This document shows, piece after piece, positions 1 to 6,292 of a stretch of DNA of 45,572 nt (the first letter of the stretch is position 1; every line of letters starts with the position of its first letter). The stretch is taken from contig JANQWK010000037.1 of assembly GCA_030729925.1 (NCBI GenBank), forward strand, positions 1 to 45,572, written 5' to 3'. A program made the position numbers and the translations under genes. Origin of the DNA: Saprospiraceae bacterium. GTDB taxonomy: Bacteria > Bacteroidota > Bacteroidia > Chitinophagales > Saprospiraceae. The notes beneath the pieces were generated by a model that was not told the DNA's origin, made no database searches, and was given only the letters and a program-made list of their open reading frames with translations.

Positions 1-172
1 TTGATCGTTTATGCACCACAGATATCCACAGATGGGCACAGATTTTAGGGGATTGACACAACGTAGGGACAGGGTACGCCCTGTCCGCACCATGTTCGAC
101 AATCGGGATGTCGTTGGGCGTATTGATCGTTTATGCACCACAGATATCCACAGATGGGCACAGATTTTAGCG
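1..172 (+). repeat. Dispersed composite repeat, 1.4 tandem copies
   Basis: A 47-48 nt block at 1-48 recurs essentially unchanged at 122-170. Each block holds three CACAGAT heptamers spaced exactly 10 bp apart (starts 17, 27, 37 and 139, 149, 159). Between the blocks lies a segment beginning ACGTAGGGACAGGG at 61, with a perfect 8-bp hairpin (67-74 with 79-86, loop TACG), then about 35 nt ending TTGATCGTTTA. The same arrangement occurs in reverse orientation at 44316-44418 and 45475-45559. No gene is credible here: open frames through it read repeat sequence. Function is unknown; a mobile or protein-binding repeat family is an inference. Confidence 0.85.
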
Positions 173-202
173 GATTTTCACAAATTAAAGCGAGGAGATT
201 GA

Positions 203-237
203 CAAAAAAAAGCAACCGGCGGGGGCCGGTTGCTTTT
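203..237 (-). terminator. Rho-independent terminator after tRNA-Pro
   Basis: A perfect 10-bp inverted repeat (211-220 with 225-234, loop GGGG) is followed on the minus strand by a run of eight T (the A-run at 204-211). It sits just downstream of tRNA-Pro on the same strand, so it should end the tRNA transcript(s). Confidence 0.85.
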
Positions 238-245
238 GAGGGTGG

Positions 246-319
246 TCGGGATGACAGGATTTGAACCTGCGGCCACACGCCCCCCAGGCGTGTACTCTAC
301 CGGGCTGAGCTACATCCCG
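246..319 (-). tRNA. tRNA-Pro (anticodon GGG)
   Basis: On the minus strand the 74-nt sequence folds as a cloverleaf. The 7-bp acceptor stem is CGGGATG/CATCCCG with discriminator A at 246. The D-arm contains TAGCTCAG, the anticodon stem CACGC/GCGTG encloses loop CTGGGGG (anticodon GGG), and the T-arm contains GGTTCAAAT. CCA is not encoded directly after the discriminator. It decodes CCC/CCU proline codons. Confidence 0.95.
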
Positions 320-338
320 AGTTGTTTTTTTCGGAGTG

Positions 339-346
339 CAAATATA
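339..346 (-). promoter_or_regulatory. -7 promoter box for tRNA-Pro
   Basis: TATATTTG on the minus strand matches the Bacteroidota TAnnTTTG box and lies 19 nt upstream of the tRNA. No clear -33 TTTG is seen. The box implies that this tRNA can be transcribed separately from tRNA-Val. Confidence 0.6.
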
Positions 347-404
347 AAAACTTGCAGCGAAAATAGGAAAAATTTTAGGGGAAATATCTTTTGGAGGGGG
401 GGAG

Positions 405-479
405 TGGGTGTAACAGGATTCGAACCTGTGACCTCTGCTCTGTCAAAGCAGCGCTCTAAACCAACTGAGCTATACACCC
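405..479 (-). tRNA. tRNA-Val (anticodon GAC)
   Basis: The 75-nt minus-strand cloverleaf has acceptor stem GGGTGTA/TACACCC with discriminator A at 405. The D-arm is TAGCTCAGTTGGTTTAGA, the anticodon stem CTGCT/AGCAG holds loop TTGACAG (anticodon GAC), and the T-arm contains GGTTCGAAT. It reads GUC/GUU valine codons. It lies 85 nt upstream of tRNA-Pro on the same strand. Confidence 0.95.
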
Positions 480-500
480 GTTTTTTCCCGTAAGGGATTG

Positions 501-508
501 CAAATATA
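501..508 (-). promoter_or_regulatory. -7 promoter box for tRNA-Val
   Basis: TATATTTG on the minus strand, 21 nt upstream of the tRNA, is a perfect TAnnTTTG box, identical to the one in front of tRNA-Pro. A convincing -33 TTTG was not found. Confidence 0.6.
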
Positions 509-570
509 CGCAAAGTTGTGAAATGGAAAACGGTTTTTCCGAAGGGACGCTAAAATTCTAAAACAAGCTT

Positions 571-578
571 TACCTTTG
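571..578 (+). promoter_or_regulatory. -7 promoter box for the FecR-like gene
   Basis: TACCTTTG matches TAnnTTTG and ends 31 nt before the ATG at 610, placing transcription start near 583 and leaving a short AT-rich leader. Confidence 0.55.
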
Positions 579-609
579 CAGGGCAATTTTACACACTTAA
601 TCTCCTACC

Positions 610-1314
610 ATGATGAAAAATTTGTTATCTACCTTGACAGGGGCTGCACTGCTCCTGCTGTCTGCCGCCTGTTCTCAGGATGATCCTACTACCTATCGCT
701 TTAAGACTGCCGCAGATCAGCGGGTGGCACTGGCTTTGTCGGATGAGAGCCAGTTGCGGGTGAATGCCGGAGCAGGACTGGATTATGATGCCGACAATTT
801 CGACCGGGTGGTGAAACTGGATGGGGAGACGTTCTTCAAGGTCAAAAAGACCGGCGAACCGTTTACGATCGAGACGCCCAATGGGATGGTAGTGGTGCCC
901 AGCCAGGCCGATGTGAATGTGTGGTCGAGAGGCGATCTGCTGGAGGTGAGCATTTTTGGCGGTAGCGCCGAATTGCGTACGCGCAGCAATAAGTTGGTGA
1001 AGAAGGTGTTGACCGGACAGGCTATCCGTACCCTGAACGGGAAAACAGACCTGGAATGGGTGATCGAGCTGCCTGCCAGCCCTTCCTGGGTGGTGGGAAA
1101 GAGCGAGTTTAACAATGTGCCGTTTAGTTATGTGATCCGCGAACTGGAGCTGCAGTTTGGGCTGACGATCCAACCCAATAACGTGAATGTGCAGCAGCGC
1201 TATACCGGCGGTTTTATCAATGCCGACCTGAATACCGCCCTGAATATGGTGTTCAGCGATCAGGGGATCCAGTACGAACTGGTGGACAATTCGGTGATCC
1301 GATTGATCCAGTAA
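610..1314 (+). CDS. FecR-domain lipoprotein without anti-sigma region
   Basis: The 234-residue protein starts with a lipoprotein-type signal peptide ending at Cys21 (LSAAC), followed by SQDD, which resembles the acidic signals that send Bacteroidota lipoproteins to the cell surface. Residues about 65-130 look like the FecR beta domain (LDGETFFKV, FTIETPNG, ADVNVW), and about 160-234 like the DUF4974/STN-like domain that follows FecR in this phylum (FNNVPFSYVIRELE, YTGGF, LNTALNMVF). Ordinary FecR proteins have a cytoplasmic helical anti-sigma N-terminus and a membrane helix. Both are replaced here by the lipoprotein signal, and no sigma factor or TonB receptor lies nearby. A role as an envelope binding or sensing protein is inferred. 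The gene runs tail to tail into the VIT1/CCC1 gene with a 3-bp gap. Confidence 0.8.
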   Translation: MMKNLLSTLTGAALLLLSAACSQDDPTTYRFKTAADQRVALALSDESQLRVNAGAGLDYDADNFDRVVKLDGETFFKVKKTGEPFTIETPNGMVVVPSQADVNVWSRGDLLEVSIFGGSAELRTRSNKLVKKVLTGQAIRTLNGKTDLEWVIELPASPSWVVGKSEFNNVPFSYVIRELELQFGLTIQPNNVNVQQRYTGGFINADLNTALNMVFSDQGIQYELVDNSVIRLIQ

Positions 1315-1317
1315 GTT

Positions 1318-2049
1318 TTACCGCAACCAGTGCTCCAGTAAGGCGCCTACGACATACGACAGGGAAGCCGCAATGACCCCCAGGACGATGGTCTCCAGCA
1401 CGCTTTTCCAACGGCTGGTTTCGGTGACGTACGACTTGAGGGCACCAATGATGCCAAAAGCAATGGTGGTGAGCAGACTGGCCCATATAAAGGTATCGCC
1501 GGGAAAACCCAAAAGGTAGTCCCACAGATACACAGACAGGGGAATCAGGCCTACCGCCAAAAATGAGGTAAAGGTGACCCATCCGATCATGAAGGGAGAA
1601 CGATCCGGTTCTGACATGCCGAGTTCTTCCTTCATCATCACATCCACCCAGCGGTGCTTGTCGGCCGTAATGACCTCCACTACCTTGTCCAACAACTCGC
1701 CCTCAAAACCTTTGGCCGCAAAAATATCCCGGATCTCCTGGCGCTCCGTATCGGGGATTTCCTCCACTTCCCGGTATTCTATCTTCTTGTGTTTTTCGTA
1801 GTTGTCCTGCTCGGTTTTGTGCGCCAAATACGCCCCTACCGACATCGAAAACCCGTCGGCCAGCAGGTTGGCAAAGCCCAGGATGATGATCACCGAACTG
1901 TCCAGACCGGCACCCACCGCACCCGCTACCACAGCAAAGGTCGTCACGCTGCCGTCTATCCCACCATACACAAACTCGCCCAGGTATTCCTGTGCACCGG
2001 CAAAACGCAAATTTTGACGATGTAAGGTAGATTCTGACTGGTTTTGCAT
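1318..2049 (-). CDS. VIT1/CCC1 family iron/manganese transporter
   Basis: The 243-residue membrane protein matches the VIT1/CCC1 family. Its first helix has [19 protein letters not shown], and the second carries [14 protein letters not shown]. These are followed by an acidic-basic cytoplasmic segment (about 80-145, rich in E, D, K and H) that in plant and fungal relatives forms the metal-binding domain. Three hydrophobic segments occupy about 150-243. Family members export Fe(II) or Mn(II) from the cytosol, to a vacuole in eukaryotes and to outside the cell in bacteria. Direction and metal cannot be told from sequence. It is a single-gene unit, divergent from the DksA-like gene. Confidence 0.9.
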   Translation of the reverse strand: MQNQSESTLHRQNLRFAGAQEYLGEFVYGGIDGSVTTFAVVAGAVGAGLDSSVIIILGFANLLADGFSMSVGAYLAHKTEQDNYEKHKKIEYREVEEIPDTERQEIRDIFAAKGFEGELLDKVVEVITADKHRWVDVMMKEELGMSEPDRSPFMIGWVTFTSFLAVGLIPLSVYLWDYLLGFPGDTFIWASLLTTIAFGIIGALKSYVTETSRWKSVLETIVLGVIAASLSYVVGALLEHWLR

Positions 2050-2149
2050 AAAAATTATTGCTTGTTTTTGCGTAAGTTAGCTTAAATTTAGTACCAAAAA
2101 TCTGCAGCAGCAAAAATGGTGCATTTTGTCAGGAAAAAAAATAATTTTT

Positions 2150-2182
2150 TTTGGGAATAAAATGAGACCTTTTGTTGTTTTG
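2150..2182 (+). promoter_or_regulatory. Candidate promoter of the DksA-like gene
   Basis: TTTG at 2150-2153 and TTGTTTTG at 2175-2182 (one mismatch to TAnnTTTG) are separated by 21 nt and lie in a strongly AT-rich stretch. Transcription start would fall near 2188, about 20 nt before the ATG at 2208. Confidence 0.4.
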
Positions 2183-2207
2183 CAGTCTGAAATAAAAAAC
2201 AAACGAC

Positions 2208-2819
2208 ATGGATAAAGCTACGGTAAGGTACACCGACGAAGAGCTGGAGGAATTCAGGGTAATCATCAGCACCAAGCTTGAGCAGGCGCAAATGCAACTG
2301 GATCAGCTTGTTGAACAGATTATGGACATCACCGAGAACACCAACGACGAGTTTGGCGGCGATTGGATAGACGATAGTCTTACCAATAATGAGGTCGAGT
2401 TACTCAATACCATGGCCATCCGGCAGCGCAAATACCTCCAGGATCTGGAAAATGCACTGGTTCGGATTCGCAATAAGACCTACGGGATCTGTACGGTGAG
2501 CGGTGACCTGATTGACAAAAACCGCCTGCTGGCTGTACCCACTACCACCAAAAGTCTGGTGGCTAAAGAAGAAGAGAAAAAGTCCAATCCAAAGGAGTAC
2601 TACAGCTCCTATACCAAAAAAGCTACCCCGGCTGCCAAACCCGGGAAGATTCTGACAAAAATTCATAGAAAACCTAAAATTGATCCGGAAAAAATTGCCA
2701 GACCCAAAGTTAAGGACGACTTCGATTTACTCGATGATGATGAACTGGAAAACGACATGAACATCACCTTCGAGGACATTGATACCATTGACACTGACCT
2801 CATCCAAGAGGAGGAATAG
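2208..2819 (+). CDS. DksA/TraR-like protein with degenerate zinc finger
   Basis: The 203-residue protein has an N-terminal helical hairpin (about 10-88, high in E, Q and L) followed by the DksA/TraR signature region TYGICTVSGDLIDKNRLLA at 91-109. Family proteins bind RNA polymerase in its secondary channel and alter initiation with ppGpp. Here only one of the four zinc-ligand cysteines is left (Cys95), as in many Bacteroidota relatives, so metal binding is doubtful. After residue 120 comes a lysine-rich linker, then a very acidic tail (about 165-203, many D and E). The next gene, 28 nt downstream, encodes a tiny strongly basic protein, so the two products have opposite charge. A role in transcription is inferred from the family. 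Confidence 0.75.
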   Translation: MDKATVRYTDEELEEFRVIISTKLEQAQMQLDQLVEQIMDITENTNDEFGGDWIDDSLTNNEVELLNTMAIRQRKYLQDLENALVRIRNKTYGICTVSGDLIDKNRLLAVPTTTKSLVAKEEEKKSNPKEYYSSYTKKATPAAKPGKILTKIHRKPKIDPEKIARPKVKDDFDLLDDDELENDMNITFEDIDTIDTDLIQEEE

Positions 2820-2847
2820 ACCCCTGTTTTTTTCAATTTTTTTAATC

Positions 2848-3009
2848 ATGGATAAGAAAAAGGAAAAAGATAAAAAAAAGAAAAAGGCTCCTGTGAGCAA
2901 CAAGGATCCCTACCAGGATGGAAGGAAGAAAAGCAAGCTTCGCCCGGTTCAGAAAGGAAAATACAAGGCTATTGACTTTTCTGAACTGGAAGAAGACCTC
3001 AGCTTTTAG
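2848..3009 (+). CDS. Small lysine-rich protein, unknown function
   Basis: This is a 53-residue open frame. The first 15 residues are mostly lysine with a few acidic residues (MDKKKEKDKKKKKAP). The middle remains basic (PYQDGRKKSKLRPVQKGKYK) and the end is acidic (DFSELEEDLSF). An in-frame ATG exists at 2779 inside the preceding gene, but the ATG at 2848 is preferred because it lies just after the DksA-like stop and gives a compact protein. No domain is recognised. The clean patterning and tight spacing argue for a real gene co-transcribed with the DksA-like gene. Nucleic-acid or acidic-partner binding is a guess from charge. Confidence 0.6.
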   Translation: MDKKKEKDKKKKKAPVSNKDPYQDGRKKSKLRPVQKGKYKAIDFSELEEDLSF

Positions 3010-3100
3010 GGATTTCCAGTCTTATTGATCGCAACAAGTTTAGTTTCACCTCAATTTCCAGTTCTATGACCTGTGTACGGATCCATAGATGGCAAATGCT

Positions 3101-3108
3101 TAATTTTG
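3101..3108 (+). promoter_or_regulatory. -7 promoter box very close to the SET gene start
   Basis: TAATTTTG, a perfect TAnnTTTG box, ends only 7 nt before the ATG at 3116. The predicted transcription start is almost at the start codon, so the mRNA would be leaderless or nearly so. No -33 TTTG is evident at the right distance. Confidence 0.5.
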
Positions 3109-3115
3109 TATTTGT

Positions 3116-3715
3116 ATGATCCACCCCGATTCTGAACTTCGTTTTGTTAGCCAGGAAGTTGGCTATGGAGTTTTTGCGACCCGTTTTATCCCTAAGGGTA
3201 CGATTTCCTATATCAAGGATCCCCTGGAAATTGATATTCCCGAAGAGAAAATTCCTTCCTACGATCCTGATATCCAGCAAATTATTGAAAAATATGCCTA
3301 CGTTGATGAACGGGGGCATTTTATTATCAGCTGGGATCACGGCAAGTACATCAACCATTGCTGCAATTGCAATACGATGAGCACGGGTTATGGTTTTGAG
3401 ATTGCCATCCGCGATATTCATCCGGGTGAGGAGATTACCGACGAATATGGTTTGTTCAACATGGATCAGTCTATGTCGCTGGTCTGCAACAGGGGTACTT
3501 GCCGGGGGATGGTTCAACCGGATGACCTGGAGCGGTACGGCGAGCTGTGGGATGCGCGGGTGCAGGATGCCCTGGCGGCTTTCCAAGCGGTTGAGCAGCC
3601 TTTATTGCACTGGCTGGATCCTGCCATCGGGGAAAGGCTGATGTCCTATCTGAGCGGACAAGGTGCTTATGTGTCGGTGATGCAGTTGAGAAAGGCTACC
3701 CGCTCGCGGGTGTAG
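3116..3715 (+). CDS. SET-domain protein (putative lysine methyltransferase)
   Basis: The 199-residue protein has the order of a SET domain: VGYGVFATRFIPKGT (15-29), then YINHCCNCN (79-86, equivalent to the NH motif that binds S-adenosylmethionine), then GEEITDEYG (104-112, with the active-site Tyr), and a Cys pair after it (CNRGTC, 124-129) recalling a post-SET zinc site. SET enzymes move a methyl group from S-adenosylmethionine to lysine in proteins; the target of this bacterial one is unknown. Residues 135-199 form a helical tail. The ATG at 3116 is the only nearby in-frame start. The unit ends with the strong terminator at 3732-3768. Confidence 0.85.
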   Translation: MIHPDSELRFVSQEVGYGVFATRFIPKGTISYIKDPLEIDIPEEKIPSYDPDIQQIIEKYAYVDERGHFIISWDHGKYINHCCNCNTMSTGYGFEIAIRDIHPGEEITDEYGLFNMDQSMSLVCNRGTCRGMVQPDDLERYGELWDARVQDALAAFQAVEQPLLHWLDPAIGERLMSYLSGQGAYVSVMQLRKATRSRV

Positions 3716-3731
3716 CCCTTGACTTGACTTT

Positions 3732-3768
3732 CCACGGAGCAACAGCGGGTTGCTCCGTGGATTTTTTT
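3732..3768 (+). terminator. Rho-independent terminator after the SET gene
   Basis: A perfect 12-bp inverted repeat (3732-3743 with 3749-3760, loop AGCGG) is followed by A and seven T. It lies 16 nt after the SET stop and just before the convergent stop at 3772. Confidence 0.95.
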
Positions 3769-3771
3769 CCA

Positions 3772-5217
3772 TTATTGGGCTAGTATTTCTGTAAGCAGGG
3801 CCGGGTCGTCGTCGAGCGACTGAAAGAGTTTGGCTTTGAATTTTCCTTTGCTGTTGATGAGGTTTTGGGCCATTTTGTCTATGGCAATGACCGACAACAC
3901 GGTTTGGAGGTAGGCGTCAATCAGGTCGTCCAGTCCAATGCCGAGTTTGTTGAAGTCCCGCCGATCCATGAGGAGCAGTCGGTTGGTGTCGGAGTCCCAG
4001 CCCCCATCGTCGAGCTTGAGGGAAAGGTTGGTGCCGAGGATATCCCAGGAGTCTATGCCCTCATCGAGGATGTCTTTGAGCGGCGAACGGGCTTTTCGGG
4101 CGTAAATGGCCAAGGGGCGGATCCCCGTCTCGGTGGCGCTCACCATCATCCGGATATCGGTCACGTAGCTGTTGCCGAGCTTGCTGGGGATGGTGCCGAG
4201 GTGGTAAAATTTGCCTTTGCTGGTCGTGGAACTCCAGTGGTAGTTGCCGATGAGACTTTGTACGATGAAGCGCTCGTAGCGAAACTCCATCTGCATGAAC
4301 TTGTCGAGTTCCTGTTCGTTGACAATCGTAAATACCCCCTGACCGGCGTTGCTGTAGGGGTTTTTCACGACAGCCTGTCCGCCCATTTTGCGCACCCACA
4401 AGGGGACTTCATTTTTACTCACGTCCCAGATGGTTTCCGGGGTGATGATTTCCAGACCGGAGCCTTCGATTTCTGCGTTGAACAGGTTATACGCTTTCGA
4501 GGCCACCATTTTGTTGCGCCCGCCTGCCAGACAGGCAATGGTGGGATTCACGATGAGGGTTTTGCTGTGCACCGGCAGTCGGTTCCAGGGACGTTGGGTG
4601 AGGTACCGAAACACTGCATCCATGGGGAGCCAGTCGCCCGCGGCATTGCGCACATACACCTTTCCGTCCTCCACCCGTACCGGAGGATCCGGATCTTCCG
4701 CTCCAAAAGCAGCCAGATGCACCGGTCGTTTGAGGGCATCTGCCAGGGCATGGGCATACCCGGAGGCCTCCATGAGATTTTTATCGTAGATCACCGCCAC
4801 GTTCAAGTCGCGATTTTTCTTCCGTTTTTGGATCATGGGCACGAGGGTGCGCTCCACCAGGAGTCGGTAGCCGCCCTGTTCCATGTTGTCGTTGAGCAGG
4901 GGCATGGATTTTTGTCCGGAAGGACAGGAATTCGTCTCAATGACGATCATCTGTCTCTTGCCGCTGGCATTGGTCACGTGCATCAGATCCGCTCCCGCCC
5001 AGAAGAAGTGTTTGGGCTGATACGCCAGGATCTTGCGGAGATCGTCTTTTTTGACCCGTGGGTGCAGGTGGCAATAGCGCTGAATGATGCGCTCGTCTTC
5101 CAAGTGCAGAAAGAAGTGCACGAGGGGATGTATCGTGGCATTCAGGGCTTTGGGATACCAGTGGCGTTCAGGCTCAAAAGTGCCCGGATCTACCTGGGTT
5201 GCGTAGGAAGCTGGCAT
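3772..5217 (-). CDS. ATP-grasp-like protein of unknown substrate
   Basis: The protein has 481 residues from ATG 5217; an upstream TTG at 5238 is possible but less likely. The C-terminal half has features of an ATP-grasp fold in the usual order: a strand with lysine and a glycine loop (VVKNPYSNAGQGVF, about 283-296), a hinge-like FIVQSLIG (about 317-324), an Asp-Arg pair (DIRMMVSA, about 354-361) and a late Asn (TNLSLKLDDGG). The N-terminal half carries IETNSCPSGQKSMPLL (about 93-108). ATP-grasp enzymes join a carboxylate to an amine or thiol using ATP. There is no signal peptide, so it should be cytoplasmic. I do not recognise the subfamily, and the histidine kinase upstream gives no clue. 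The fold assignment rests on motif spacing only. Confidence 0.6.
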   Translation of the reverse strand: MPASYATQVDPGTFEPERHWYPKALNATIHPLVHFFLHLEDERIIQRYCHLHPRVKKDDLRKILAYQPKHFFWAGADLMHVTNASGKRQMIVIETNSCPSGQKSMPLLNDNMEQGGYRLLVERTLVPMIQKRKKNRDLNVAVIYDKNLMEASGYAHALADALKRPVHLAAFGAEDPDPPVRVEDGKVYVRNAAGDWLPMDAVFRYLTQRPWNRLPVHSKTLIVNPTIACLAGGRNKMVASKAYNLFNAEIEGSGLEIITPETIWDVSKNEVPLWVRKMGGQAVVKNPYSNAGQGVFTIVNEQELDKFMQMEFRYERFIVQSLIGNYHWSSTTSKGKFYHLGTIPSKLGNSYVTDIRMMVSATETGIRPLAIYARKARSPLKDILDEGIDSWDILGTNLSLKLDDGGWDSDTNRLLLMDRRDFNKLGIGLDDLIDAYLQTVLSVIAIDKMAQNLINSKGKFKAKLFQSLDDDPALLTEILAQ

Positions 5218-5315
5218 GTTATATCGTCGAAATTTCAAAACGCTAAACTAAGCCTAAAAAAGATAGCTTGCATCATTTTTTGGCGGCAGCCGCGAATTTA
5301 ATATCCTGGTAATAA

Positions 5316-6206
5316 CTACAGGGGATTACCGGGTTCCCGGAAAAAGGGAATTTCCACGGTCGCGCTGGTTCCTTTTCCCGGCAGGGAGTCCCATAAAAAA
5401 GTGCCGCCCAGGGAGTTGACCCGCTCCCGGATGTGTTGCAGACCACCTTTGCTGCGGGTAATCGGAGCCGATCCTACCCCATCGTCTTCGACCATGAGCA
5501 CCAGGCTGTCGGCATGATCCAGGAGCTGCAGGGTAATGTTGCGGGCAGCCGCGTGTTGGATGGCGTTGTGGAGGAGTTCCTGGGCGATGCGGTACAGGTC
5601 GTGTTGAAGCCCTTCCGACAGGGATACCGGATGCGGGGGTACAAAACAGCTAAGGTTGGCTGGAGCGGTTGTGCCGAGCAGTTGACACAGCTCCTCCAGC
5701 GCGACACCCAACCCGCGGGAGGTATTGCGCAGGCTCCGGTAGAGGTCGCGAAGACCCAACTCCAGTTCGCGCAACAACACATCGAGCCACAGGAGGTCCT
5801 CCTTTCCGGAGGAAACTGAATTAGAGGCCCTCTGAAGCTGCAGGCGGATGGCAGCGATCAAAGGCCCCGTGCTGTCGTGTAGTTCGCGCGACCATTTGTT
5901 TGCGACAGCATCGGTAATCACCAGCAAGAGCCCGTCGGCATTGGCGTTGGCGTTGAACCAAAGTTCGCCCCCGCCGAGTTGAAAGCCTCGGTGTCCGTCG
6001 TTCAGACAGACCTGACAAGCCCGCAGGACATCGGGAAAAGCGTGGAACAGTTCGTCCAGTGATTTGCCCTCCGGGTCACTTGCCCCCAACAGTCGGACGG
6101 AAATCGAGTTGGCAAAGCGACACAGGCCGGCGGGGTCGAAAGCCAGGATCCCGCAGGAACTGTCGTGCAGGAGGTTGGGCAAGCAATAGGAAGCAAAATC
6201 GGACAT
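5316..6206 (-). CDS. Soluble PAS histidine kinase (NarL-partner type)
   Basis: The protein has 296 residues from ATG 6206. Residues about 10-100 look like a PAS sensor (GILAFDPAGLCRFANSIS, then a hydrophobic strand LLLVITD). The HisKA_3 dimerisation helix has ELHDSTGPLIAAIRLQLQ with phospho-acceptor His110. The ATPase domain shows the N box (AQELLHNAIQHAA), G1 (VEDDGVG) and G2 (GGLQHIRERVNSLGG). There is no membrane segment, so it senses something in the cytoplasm. Such kinases normally pair with NarL/FixJ response regulators, but none lies next to it. The TTG at 6227 overlaps the -7 box and is rejected as the start. Confidence 0.88.
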   Translation of the reverse strand: MSDFASYCLPNLLHDSSCGILAFDPAGLCRFANSISVRLLGASDPEGKSLDELFHAFPDVLRACQVCLNDGHRGFQLGGGELWFNANANADGLLLVITDAVANKWSRELHDSTGPLIAAIRLQLQRASNSVSSGKEDLLWLDVLLRELELGLRDLYRSLRNTSRGLGVALEELCQLLGTTAPANLSCFVPPHPVSLSEGLQHDLYRIAQELLHNAIQHAAARNITLQLLDHADSLVLMVEDDGVGSAPITRSKGGLQHIRERVNSLGGTFLWDSLPGKGTSATVEIPFFREPGNPL

Positions 6207-6224
6207 ACACGTGCGCTTAAGGCA

Positions 6225-6232
6225 CAAAAATA
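6225..6232 (-). promoter_or_regulatory. -7 promoter box of the histidine kinase gene
   Basis: TATTTTTG on the minus strand fits TAnnTTTG and lies 18 nt upstream of the ATG at 6206. It supports that ATG over the upstream TTG, which falls inside the box. Confidence 0.55.
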
Positions 6233-6292
6233 GGGCTTTGGTAGCAACTAAGCCGCCAAAGCCCCGAAAATTTGCGCTCTTTATACTCCCTT

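Noticed and set aside
1-172. Possible CRISPR array from the regularly spaced repeats
   Set aside because: The copies are ~48-nt identical blocks separated by conserved, not variable, sequence; the same intervening sequence recurs at the right end and no cas genes are present.
11-202. ORF inside the left repeats
   Set aside because: The frame reads the dispersed repeat (the same TTDIHRWAQI peptide recurs from the copy at the right end). It is a repeat-derived ORF, not a gene.
230-493. Small ORF (87 codons) covering the tRNA region
   Set aside because: Its peptide is the reverse-strand reading of tRNA-Pro and tRNA-Val (TGFEP-type peptides), a common annotation artefact.
3865-5301. 478-codon plus-strand frame opposite the ATP-grasp-like gene
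   Set aside because: A shadow of the minus-strand gene; the composition is anomalous (H, V and G rich) with no recognisable motifs.
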